From: Erwinia sp. S63
Lineage (GTDB): Bacteria > Pseudomonadota > Gammaproteobacteria > Enterobacterales > Enterobacteriaceae
Length of the DNA stretch: 64,000 nt
Reading direction: 5' to 3'
Assembly (NCBI RefSeq): GCF_016625195.1
Contig: NZ_JACVUP010000013.1
Coordinates: 62,001 to 126,000 of the forward strand
The position numbers were made by a program, and so were the translations under genes. The notes under the pieces were generated by a model. That model ran no database searches and was not told the origin of the DNA. It was given only the letters and a program-made list of their open reading frames with translations. Shown one piece after another: positions 56,962 to 64,000 of this stretch; position 1 is the stretch's first letter, and each line of letters opens with the position of its first letter.

Positions 56962-59820
56962 ATGTTGTTACCGTTACCGGCGCTGATGCAGGCGCAGTTA
57001 GCTATCGTGGCCGAGCGCCTGAACATACCGCCTTCCGCCTTTACGGCAGAGCAGGCGGGCGCGCTAACCTTTAGTGACTTTATCGTTGATAACCTGCAGC
57101 AGCATCCGGAGTGGTGGCAACAGCTCCAGCAGCAACCGCCTGCGCCAGACGAATGGCAACACTACAGTGCCTGGCTAAATCAGGCGCTGGCGGGCGTGGA
57201 AAATGAAACTTCCCTGATGCGCGAACTGCGCCTGTTCCGCCGCCATATGCTGGTGCGTATAGCGTGGATGCAGGCGCTGCAACACGCCAGTACCGAACAA
57301 AGCCTGACGCAACTCAGCACGCTGGCGGAGATTCTCATCGCCGCCGCACGTGATTGGGTGTGGCAGGATTGCAGCCGCGATTTTGGCACACCTTGCAATG
57401 AAGCCGGTGAAGCGCAGCCCATGCTGATCCTCGGCATGGGCAAGCTGGGCGGCGGCGAACTCAACTTCTCTTCCGATATCGACCTGATCTTTGCCTGGCC
57501 GGAAAACGGTGTTACGCAAGGCGGCCGTCGTGAACTCGATAACGCTCAATTCTTTACCCGCATGGGTCAGCGCCTGATCAAAGTGCTGGATCAGCCTACC
57601 GTGGATGGTTTCGTCTATCGCGTGGATATGCGTCTGCGCCCGTTTGGTGACAGCGGTCCGCTGGTGCTGAGTTTTGCTGCGCTGGAAGACTATTACCAGG
57701 AGCAGGGCCGCGACTGGGAGCGCTATGCGATGGTCAAAGCGCGCCTGATGGGCGACGACCAGGGCCACTGGAGCCAGGAGTTGCAGCAGATGCTGCGTCC
57801 GTTCGTCTATCGCCGCTACATCGATTTCAGTGTGATTCAGTCACTGCGTAACATGAAAGGCATGATTGCCCGTGAAGTAAGGCGTCGTGGCCTGAAAGAC
57901 AACATCAAACTCGGGGCGGGCGGCATTCGCGAAACCGAATTTATCGTGCAGGTGTTCCAGCTCATTCGTGGTGGACGTGAGCGCTCACTTCAGCTTCGTT
58001 CCCTGCTGCCAACGCTGCAGGCGATTGGTGAACTGGCTTTGCTGAGTACGGCGCAGGTGGAACATTTGCGCGGGGCCTATCTGTTCCTGCGTCGTCTGGA
58101 AAACCTGCTGCAAAGCATCAACGATGAGCAGACGCAAACGCTGCCGGAAAACCCACTCGATCGTCAGCGTTTAGCCTGGGCGATGGGCGCGGCGGACTGG
58201 GATGCGCTGATGGCGCAGCTTGAACAGCAGATGGCAGGCGTGCGCAGCATCTTCGATGAACTGATTGGTGATGATGCGCCAGACGTTGACGATCAACCGC
58301 AGCTGGCTGAATTCGCAGGCCTGTGGCAAGACACGCTGGAGGAGAGCGATCTCATTCCTGTCGTGCCACAGCTGAACGAAGCGCAACGTCATGCGCTGTA
58401 CGAGTCGCTAAACAGTTTCCGCCAGGATGTCAGTCGTCGTACTATCGGCCCGCGTGGGCGTTTAGCGCTTGATCAACTGATGCCGCGTCTGCTGAGTGAG
58501 GTTTGTCCGCGCGAAGACGCCGATGTGGTACTGGGGCGCCTGACACCACTGCTGCTGGGTGTGCTGACGCGCAGCACCTATCTGGAGCTGCTGACGGAAT
58601 ATCACGGCGCACTGCGCCATCTGATTCGCCTGTGTGCCGCCTCGCCAATGGTCGCCAGCCAGCTGGCACGTTATCCGCTGTTGCTGGATGAACTGCTCGA
58701 TCCCGCCACGCTGTACCAGGCGACTGCCACCGATGCGTATCGCGATGAATTGCGCCAGTATCTGCTGCGCATTCCTACTGATGATGAAGAACAGCAGTTG
58801 GAAGCGCTGCGCCAGTTCAAGCAAGCGCAGCATCTGCGAATTGCCGCCGCCGACATCGCCGAAACGCTGCCGGTAATGAAAGTGAGCGATCACTTAACCT
58901 GGCTGGCAGAAGCCATCATCGAATCGGTGGTGCAACAAGCATGGCAAATGATGGTGCAGCGCTATGGGCGTCCTTCTCATCTCACCAGTGACAGCGAGCG
59001 CGGTTTTGCTGTAGTTGGCTATGGCAAACTGGGTGGCTGGGAGCTGGGTTACAGTTCGGATCTGGATTTAGTGTTCCTGCATGATTGTCCGGATGATGCG
59101 GAAACCGATGGCGAGCGCGTGATTGATGGCCGCCAATTCTACCTGCGGCTGGCGCAGCGCGTGATGCATCTGTTCAGCACGCGCACCTCTTCCGGCATCT
59201 TGTATGAAGTCGATGCACGCCTGCGTCCTTCTGGCGCGGCGGGCATGCTGGTGAGTACTTTTGCGGCCTTCGATGAGTATCAGCGCAGTGAAGCCTGGAC
59301 CTGGGAACATCAGGCGCTGGTGCGCGCGCGTATTGTGTTTGGTGAGACGGCGCTTTGCGATCGCTTTAATGAAATTCGTCGCGGCATTCTAAGCCTGCCG
59401 CGTGAGCGTCCAGCACTGCAAAAAGAGGTGCGAGAGATGCGCGAGAAAATGCGTGCCCACCTCAGCAACAAACACAAAGGGCGCTGGGAGATCAAAACCG
59501 ATGAGGGCGGCATCACCGATATTGAATTCATCGCGCAATATCTTGTCTTAGGCTACGCGGCAGAGCAGCCTGCGTTGACGCGTTGGTCAGACAATGTGCG
59601 TATTTTTGAGTTGATGGCGCGTCAGGAAATCATGGATGCAGAAGAAGCGCAGGCGCTGACTCACGCGTACGTCACGCTGCGTGATGCATTGCACCATCTG
59701 GCATTGCAGGAGCTTCCGGGGCACGTCGCGCCGGAATCTTTTGCCGCTGAGCGTGCTGCCGTGCATAGCAGCTGGCAACGCTGGCTGGCTGCCACCGAAT
59801 CTGATAGCGCGGAAGTGTAA
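56962..59820 (+). CDS. glnE: bifunctional glutamine synthetase adenylyltransferase/deadenylase GlnE
   Basis: Adjusts glutamine synthetase activity by adding or removing AMP under control of PII. The 952-residue protein has two nucleotidyltransferase domains: the deadenylase one with [20 protein letters not shown] (about residues 155-174) and the adenylylase one with [20 protein letters not shown] (about 686-705). Each is followed by a GlnD-type helical domain. GGAGGGAAG precedes the ATG. It ends 127 bp before hldE. Confidence 0.97.
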   Translation: MLLPLPALMQAQLAIVAERLNIPPSAFTAEQAGALTFSDFIVDNLQQHPEWWQQLQQQPPAPDEWQHYSAWLNQALAGVENETSLMRELRLFRRHMLVRIAWMQALQHASTEQSLTQLSTLAEILIAAARDWVWQDCSRDFGTPCNEAGEAQPMLILGMGKLGGGELNFSSDIDLIFAWPENGVTQGGRRELDNAQFFTRMGQRLIKVLDQPTVDGFVYRVDMRLRPFGDSGPLVLSFAALEDYYQEQGRDWERYAMVKARLMGDDQGHWSQELQQMLRPFVYRRYIDFSVIQSLRNMKGMIAREVRRRGLKDNIKLGAGGIRETEFIVQVFQLIRGGRERSLQLRSLLPTLQAIGELALLSTAQVEHLRGAYLFLRRLENLLQSINDEQTQTLPENPLDRQRLAWAMGAADWDALMAQLEQQMAGVRSIFDELIGDDAPDVDDQPQLAEFAGLWQDTLEESDLIPVVPQLNEAQRHALYESLNSFRQDVSRRTIGPRGRLALDQLMPRLLSEVCPREDADVVLGRLTPLLLGVLTRSTYLELLTEYHGALRHLIRLCAASPMVASQLARYPLLLDELLDPATLYQATATDAYRDELRQYLLRIPTDDEEQQLEALRQFKQAQHLRIAAADIAETLPVMKVSDHLTWLAEAIIESVVQQAWQMMVQRYGRPSHLTSDSERGFAVVGYGKLGGWELGYSSDLDLVFLHDCPDDAETDGERVIDGRQFYLRLAQRVMHLFSTRTSSGILYEVDARLRPSGAAGMLVSTFAAFDEYQRSEAWTWEHQALVRARIVFGETALCDRFNEIRRGILSLPRERPALQKEVREMREKMRAHLSNKHKGRWEIKTDEGGITDIEFIAQYLVLGYAAEQPALTRWSDNVRIFELMARQEIMDAEEAQALTHAYVTLRDALHHLALQELPGHVAPESFAAERAAVHSSWQRWLAATESDSAEV

Positions 59821-59947
59821 AACAACGCTTTGCCCCTGGTAACTCGGCATACAGGAAGGCGCGCAGTCCACGCACCTGTGGCTCGAAGTCTCACCGGGGT
59901 ATGTTATTATCCGCGCATAATTTTGACCGTAGTCTGGAGTCTTTGGA

Positions 59948-61372
59948 ATGAAAGTAACGCTGCCCGCTTTTGGCAAAGCCGCTGTGCTGGTTGTTGGCGA
60001 TGTCATGTTAGATCGCTACTGGTATGGCCCAACCAGCCGTATCTCGCCTGAAGCCCCGGTACCGGTGGTGAAAGTTGATACCATCGAAGAGCGTCCAGGC
60101 GGCGCGGCAAACGTGGCGATGAACATTGCTGCACTTGGCGCTGGCTCGCGTTTGATTGGCCTGACCGGTGAAGATGATGCGGCACGTGTGCTGAGTGAGA
60201 CGCTGGAAAAGGTTAAAGTCGATTGCGATTTTGTCGCGGTGAAAAGCCATCCAACCATCACCAAACTGCGCGTGCTTTCGCGTAACCAGCAGCTGATTCG
60301 CCTCGATTTTGAAGAAGGCTTCGAGCAGGTTGATCCGCAGCCTATTCACGATCGTATGCGTCAATCGCTGGCGCAAGCGGGTGCATTGGTACTGTCAGAT
60401 TACGCCAAAGGCGCGTTGAGCAGCGTGCAAACCATGATTCAGCTGGCGCGTGAAGCTAACGTGCCGGTGTTGATCGACCCGAAAGGCACCGATTTCGAGC
60501 GCTATCGTGGCGCGACTCTGCTGACGCCAAACCTGTCTGAATTCGAAGCCGTAGTGGGTAAATGCAAAACCGTTGAAGAGATTGTCAGCCGCGGCATGCA
60601 GCTGATCGCTGATTATGATCTCTCAGCGCTGCTGGTCACCCGTTCTGAAAACGGCATGACGTTACTGCAACCAGGTAAAGCGCCGGTACATCTGCCAACG
60701 CAAGCGCAGGAAGTGTATGACGTTACTGGTGCCGGTGATACGGTGATTGGCGTGCTGGCCGCCGTGCTGGCAGCAGGCGATAGCCTGGAAGAAGCCTGTT
60801 TCCTCGCCAATGCGGCAGCCGGCGTGGTGGTCGGTAAACTAGGTACGTCCACCGTGAGCACCGTTGAGCTGGAAAATGCGATTCACGCCCGTCCGGATAG
60901 CGGATTTGGTGTGATGACCGAAGCTGAACTAAAAGCGGCTGTGGCGCTGGCGCGTCAGCGCGGTGAAAAAGTGGTGATGACTAACGGCGTGTTCGACATC
61001 CTGCATGCGGGCCACGTTTCTTATCTGGCCAACGCTCGTAAGCTGGGCGATCGCCTGATTGTGGCGGTGAACAGCGATGCTTCTACCAAACGTCTGAAAG
61101 GTGAAACCCGTCCGGTTAACCCGCAGGAAAACCGCATGATCGTGCTCGGTGCGCTGGAAGCAGTGGATTGGGTGGTGCTGTTTGAAGAAGACACGCCACA
61201 GCGTTTGATCGCGGGTGTGTTACCGGATCTGCTGGTGAAGGGCGGCGATTATAAGCCGGAAGATATCGCGGGCAGTAAAGAGGTTTGGGCTAACGGCGGT
61301 GACGTGCGTGTGCTGAACTTTGAAGACGGTATCTCCACCTCTAACATCATCAAGACGATTCGCAGTCACTAA
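59948..61372 (+). CDS. hldE: bifunctional heptose-7-phosphate kinase/heptose-1-phosphate adenylyltransferase HldE
   Basis: Makes ADP-heptose for the lipopolysaccharide core. The 474-residue protein has an N-terminal ribokinase-type kinase ([10 protein letters not shown] near residue 50, [11 protein letters not shown] near 258) and a C-terminal nucleotidyltransferase ([15 protein letters not shown] near 350 with the HxGH motif). The last codons, encoding IRSH, lie inside the first unit of a 39-bp tandem repeat that continues past the stop codon; a downstream ATG overlaps the stop (TAATG). Confidence 0.97.
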   Translation: MKVTLPAFGKAAVLVVGDVMLDRYWYGPTSRISPEAPVPVVKVDTIEERPGGAANVAMNIAALGAGSRLIGLTGEDDAARVLSETLEKVKVDCDFVAVKSHPTITKLRVLSRNQQLIRLDFEEGFEQVDPQPIHDRMRQSLAQAGALVLSDYAKGALSSVQTMIQLAREANVPVLIDPKGTDFERYRGATLLTPNLSEFEAVVGKCKTVEEIVSRGMQLIADYDLSALLVTRSENGMTLLQPGKAPVHLPTQAQEVYDVTGAGDTVIGVLAAVLAAGDSLEEACFLANAAAGVVVGKLGTSTVSTVELENAIHARPDSGFGVMTEAELKAAVALARQRGEKVVMTNGVFDILHAGHVSYLANARKLGDRLIVAVNSDASTKRLKGETRPVNPQENRMIVLGALEAVDWVVLFEEDTPQRLIAGVLPDLLVKGGDYKPEDIAGSKEVWANGGDVRVLNFEDGISTSNIIKTIRSH

Positions 61373-61545
61373 TGATGAGTATTGAGATCCCAGATGATTC
61401 GCTGTCATTAAAAGCGAGATCTGGGATTTTCAATGATTCGCAGCCACTCACGGCGAGCACTGAGATTCCAGATGATCTGCTGTCACTAAAGGCGGGCAAT
61501 GAGAATCCAGATGATTCGCAGTCGCCAACGGCGAGCGAAAAAGCA
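61353..61545 (+). repeat. five-copy, about 39-bp tandem repeat at the 3' end of hldE
   Basis: Imperfect units start at about 61353, 61392, 61432, 61470 and 61509 (spacing 38-40 bp). The shared core is AGATGATTCGCAGTCACTAA, followed by GGCGAGCA and TGAGATTCC. The first unit contains the hldE codons for IRSH and the stop; units 2 and 4 still read ATG-Ile-(Arg/Cys)-Cys-His-stop in that frame. Units alternate in type, giving a 78-bp higher-order repeat. Confidence 0.88.
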
Positions 61546-61557
61546 AAGGTATTCTGA
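61372..61557 (+). CDS. possible repeat peptide downstream of hldE
   Basis: A 61-codon frame opens with ATGATG overlapping the hldE stop (TAATG) and runs through the whole tandem repeat. The product is four 13-residue units of two alternating kinds, such as IPDDSLSLKARSG and NPDDSQSPTASEK: acidic, Ser/Thr/Pro-rich and probably disordered. No Shine-Dalgarno is present, so expression would need reinitiation after hldE. The open frame may simply follow from the 39-bp (13-codon) period. Confidence 0.3.
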   Translation: MMSIEIPDDSLSLKARSGIFNDSQPLTASTEIPDDLLSLKAGNENPDDSQSPTASEKAKVF

Positions 61558-61560
61558 CTA

Positions 61561-61586
61561 AACAGGCGGCCAAAAGGCCGCCTGTT
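61561..61586 (+). terminator. terminator of the hldE transcript
   Basis: AACAGGCGGCC / GGCCGCCTGTT, an 11-bp perfect stem with an AAAA loop, followed by GTTGTTGTC. The T tract is weak, but the stem is strong and lies just after the repeat array. Confidence 0.7.
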
Positions 61587-61651
61587 GTTGTCTGCGAGCA
61601 ATGTACGCTCAGCAAGTGCTTGCGAGCGATATACGCCGCCGAGTCAGCTAC

Positions 61652-61957
61652 TTACTGCGGAGTGTCGATCTTACCCGCCGGGTCCGGTGTCACCACCGCA
61701 GGTGCCGGTGCAGCAGGGCTCTCACTTTCCAGTTTCGCCAGGCGCTGTTCCAGTGCCGCCAGCTTCTCACGCGTGCGCAGCAGTACCTGCGTCTGCACAT
61801 CAAACTCTTCACGATTCACCAAATCCATGCGGGTTAACTGCGCCTGCAGCACCTGACGAATTTTCTTTTCGACATCGTCGCCAAAGTCGCGAATCCCTTT
61901 TGGCATGGCTTCATGGACCTGGCGAGCCAGTTGTTCAATTTTTTTCGTGTCGATCAT
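61652..61957 (-). CDS. ubiK: ubiquinone biosynthesis accessory factor UbiK
   Basis: A 101-residue protein (formerly YqiC) that with UbiJ organises the aerobic ubiquinone-synthesis complex and binds lipids. It starts [28 protein letters not shown] and has a C-terminal coiled coil ([18 protein letters not shown], about residues 60-77) with a Pro/Ala-rich tail. The position between hldE and ribB matches E. coli. It is divergent from ribB. Confidence 0.94.
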   Translation of the reverse strand: MIDTKKIEQLARQVHEAMPKGIRDFGDDVEKKIRQVLQAQLTRMDLVNREEFDVQTQVLLRTREKLAALEQRLAKLESESPAAPAPAVVTPDPAGKIDTPQ

Positions 61958-62130
61958 GATGATTTCCTGGTTGCGGTGGCTGATAACAGCACGTGTTCCG
62001 ACTCAACAAAGGTTAAGTGTAATGCCTGAAACGAAAAGGTTAAACCTGAATTCCGCATCGCAGTAAATGCAAAAGCATTTGCGCTTTTGTCGATTGCCCG
62101 TCCAGATGATTGGCGTTATAGTGACCTCGC

Positions 62131-62278
62131 TTATTCTCAGGGCGGGGCGAAATTCCCCACCGGCGGTAAATCAGCTTCGGCTGAAAGCCCGCGAGCGCTT
62201 TCGCTGCAAAGTGAAAGGTCAGCAGACCCGGTGTAATTCCGGGGCCGACGGTTAGAGTCCGGATGGGAGAGGGTAACG
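62131..62278 (+). promoter_or_regulatory. FMN riboswitch (RFN element) of ribB
   Basis: All conserved RFN blocks are present: TTCTCAGGGCGGGGCGAAAT, CCCCACCGGCGGTAAAT, AAAGCCCGCGAGCG, GGTCAGCAGACCCGGTG, GGGGCCGACGGTTAGAGTCC and GGATGGGAGAGGGTAACG. A small GC hairpin (GGGC..GCCC, 62288-62299) and TTTTT follow at once, ahead of ribB. Binding of FMN should lower ribB expression. Confidence 0.97.
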
Positions 62279-62388
62279 ACATCAGCCGGGCTTACGCCCG
62301 CGTCACGTTTTTGCCATGTGTAATATTTGCGCACTCCTAAGCACGCCCTGGTTCTGGTAACTCATATATTTTTATAAGGTTTTTTACC

Positions 62389-63045
62389 ATGAATCAGACG
62401 CTTCTTTCTGAATTTGGCACGCCGGAACAGCGTGTAGAACGCGCCATCGATGCGCTGCGTAACGGTCGCGGTGTAATGGTGCTCGACGATGAAAATCGTG
62501 AAAACGAAGGCGACATGATCTTTGCCGCCGAAACCATGACCGTAGAGCAAATGGCGCTGACCATTCGCCACGGCAGCGGCATTGTCTGCCTGTGCATCAC
62601 CGAAGAACGCCGCCAGCAATTGGATCTGCCGATGATGGTCGAAACCAACACCAGCTCCTATGGCACCGGCTTCACCGTCACCATCGAAGCAGCGGAAGGC
62701 GTTACCACCGGCGTTTCTGCCGCTGACCGCGTCACCACCATTCGTGCCGCGGTTGCAGATGGCGCGAAGCCGAGCGATCTTAACCGTCCTGGCCATGTCT
62801 TCCCGCTGCGCGCGCGCGAAGGCGGTGTGCTGACTCGCGGTGGTCACACTGAAGCCACCATCGATTTGGTGACGCTGGCGGGCTTCAAACCAGCCGGTGT
62901 ACTGTGTGAACTGACCAATGACGACGGCAGCATGGCGCATGCGCCAGAAGCGATTGTGTTTGCCAAACAACACGATATGCCGGTCGTGACGATTGAAGAT
63001 CTGGTGGCTTATCGCCGCGAGCGCGAAACGCGTCAGGCGAGCTAA
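62389..63045 (+). CDS. ribB: 3,4-dihydroxy-2-butanone-4-phosphate synthase RibB
   Basis: Converts ribulose-5-phosphate to 3,4-dihydroxy-2-butanone-4-phosphate and formate, supplying the carbon skeleton of riboflavin's xylene ring. The 218-residue protein has the acidic active-site loop [16 protein letters not shown] (residues 33-48), SGIVC and [11 protein letters not shown]. One residue longer than E. coli RibB. It is controlled by the FMN riboswitch upstream and followed by a hairpin. Confidence 0.97.
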   Translation: MNQTLLSEFGTPEQRVERAIDALRNGRGVMVLDDENRENEGDMIFAAETMTVEQMALTIRHGSGIVCLCITEERRQQLDLPMMVETNTSSYGTGFTVTIEAAEGVTTGVSAADRVTTIRAAVADGAKPSDLNRPGHVFPLRAREGGVLTRGGHTEATIDLVTLAGFKPAGVLCELTNDDGSMAHAPEAIVFAKQHDMPVVTIEDLVAYRRERETRQAS

Positions 63046-63066
63046 GCCTCAGTTATCGTCATCAAA

Positions 63067-63100
63067 AGATCCGCGGTTTTTACAGGCTGCGGATTTTTTT
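63067..63100 (+). terminator. terminator after ribB
   Basis: GATCCGC pairs with GCGGAT across a 14-nt loop, followed by seven T. Confidence 0.7.
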
Positions 63101-63266
63101 ATCGCGCGAAAGTGCACCTTTAATCCCCGTTTTCACCGCCCAACCACTGCGCAAATTCTTATTCAAATTCCCTGATAGAGATCATCACAGTTATCAGCGT
63201 TAATCCCGGCACGAAAGCGCGTATTGTAGCGGCTAATAAAGCGACACTTTCGTCAGAGGAACCATC

Positions 63267-64000
63267 ATGAGCCACAACCGTATGCCCGCCCTGTTTTTAG
63301 GTCACGGCAGCCCGATGAACGTACTGGAAGACAATACCTATACCCGCGCATGGCAGCATCTGGGTGCAACATTGCCACGTCCGCGCGCCATCCTTGCGGT
63401 GTCGGCACACTGGTACACACGCGGCACGGCGGTGACGGCCATGAATAATCCGCGCACCATCCATGACTTTGGTGGCTTCCCGCAGGCGCTGTTTGATGTG
63501 CGTTATCCAGCGTCGGGTTCACCAGAACTGGCACAGCAAGTGATTGATTTGCTGGCACCGATTGACGTCCATGCCGACCAGGAGTGGGGATTTGATCACG
63601 GCTCATGGGGCGTGCTGGCAAAAATGTATCCGCAAGCCGATATCCCGGTGGTGCAGTTAAGTATCGATGGGACAAAACCAGCGGAATGGCATTTCGAACT
63701 GGGTCGTAAACTGGCATCGCTGCGTGACGAAGGGGTCATGATCGTCGCCAGCGGCAACGTGGTGCACAACCTGCGGATGCTGCGCTGGCAGGGTGCCGCG
63801 ACCAGCTATCCGTGGGCTGAAAGCTTCAATGAATTTGTGCGTGAGAATTTGAGCTTTGCCGGCGAAGCAGCGGATCATCCACTGGTGAATTATCTGCAGC
63901 ATGAAGGTGCAGAGATGTCTAACCCAACGCCAGAGCACTATCTGCCGTTGCTGTATATCCTAGGCGCGCGTGCCGAGGAGGAGTCGATCAGCATCCCGGT
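63267..64000 (+). CDS. ygiD: 4,5-DOPA-extradiol-dioxygenase-like protein YgiD, 5' part
   Basis: The window ends inside this gene; 244 codons are visible and the frame is open to the edge. It belongs to the LigB-type extradiol dioxygenase family. Visible features are MPALFLGHGSPMNVLED near the N-terminus (metal His in GHGSP), AVSAHWYTRG, WGFDHGSWGVL and SGNVVHNLR. E. coli YgiD can convert L-DOPA to betalamic-acid precursors in vitro; its physiological role is unclear. The start at 63267 follows AGAGGA. The neighbour ribB is the same as in E. coli. Confidence 0.92.
   Translation, partial: MSHNRMPALFLGHGSPMNVLEDNTYTRAWQHLGATLPRPRAILAVSAHWYTRGTAVTAMNNPRTIHDFGGFPQALFDVRYPASGSPELAQQVIDLLAPIDVHADQEWGFDHGSWGVLAKMYPQADIPVVQLSIDGTKPAEWHFELGRKLASLRDEGVMIVASGNVVHNLRMLRWQGAATSYPWAESFNEFVRENLSFAGEAADHPLVNYLQHEGAEMSNPTPEHYLPLLYILGARAEEESISIP

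Noticed and set aside
61353-61545. CRISPR array
   Set aside because: The units are adjacent with no unique spacers, are imperfect and alternate in type, begin inside hldE, and no cas genes are present.

Overview
The window is a chromosomal segment of an enterobacterium, most likely Erwiniaceae close to Pantoea. Gene order is largely collinear with the E. coli K-12 region running from ribB and rpoD to exuR and the yqj genes. Individual proteins are clearly related to but distinct from E. coli, and the joined uxaCBA operon and the accessory genes fit a plant- or environment-associated relative. This assignment is inference from recalled protein and gene-order similarity; no database search was run.

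Layout. 1-3.9 kb: end of rsmI, the RNase P RNA gene rnpB, a DUF1493 gene, the spermidine exporter mdtJI with a possible leader ORF, then yqjG and yqjF. 3.9-6.5 kb: yqjA-mzrA and yqjC-D-E-K, an envelope-stress and membrane-associated block. 6.8-13.8 kb: the hexuronate regulon (exuR, exuT, uxaCBA) with three operator-like sites and a CRP-like site. 13.8-17.5 kb: sstT, alx with a yybP-ykoY (Mn2+) leader, ygjR. 17.7-24.3 kb: an accessory block with a ClC protein carrying a CBS region and a LysR-linked cluster (flavin monooxygenase, SDR, MHS transporter, RidA). 24.3-28.1 kb: ygjP, rlmG, fadH. 28.1-31.7 kb: L-idonate/5-ketogluconate genes idnD-idnO-idnT. 31.8-41 kb: YfiH-like protein, acid phosphatase lipoprotein, carbonic anhydrase plus SulP transporter, diguanylate cyclase, ddlA, HAD phosphatase, mgtC. 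41-42.6 kb: AT-rich debris of mobile elements beside tRNA-Ile2 (ileX). 42.9-45.8 kb: SDR/TetR pair, mug, an orphan periplasmic binding protein. 45.8-64 kb: core genes rpoD-dnaG-rpsU, tsaD, plsY, folB, uppP, cca, ygiM, ygiF, glnE, hldE, ubiK, ribB with an FMN riboswitch, and the 5' part of ygiD.

How the genes work together. ExuT imports galacturonate/glucuronate, UxaC-UxaB-UxaA convert them to 2-keto-3-deoxygluconate, and ExuR represses the set. IdnT, IdnD and IdnO take L-idonate through 5-ketogluconate to gluconate. Carbonic anhydrase and SulP overlap by four bases and probably handle bicarbonate together. The rpsU-dnaG-rpoD operon couples translation, replication and transcription initiation.

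No defence, secretion or CRISPR system is visible. The most unusual signal is a five-copy, about 39-bp tandem repeat that starts inside the last codons of hldE and keeps a repeat-peptide frame open. Other points worth attention are a mobile-element graveyard at ileX, an mdtU-like leader ORF, a PhoP-box-like element and hairpins upstream of mgtC, a candidate non-coding RNA between fadH and idnD, and three related operator-like elements between the SDR and TetR genes.
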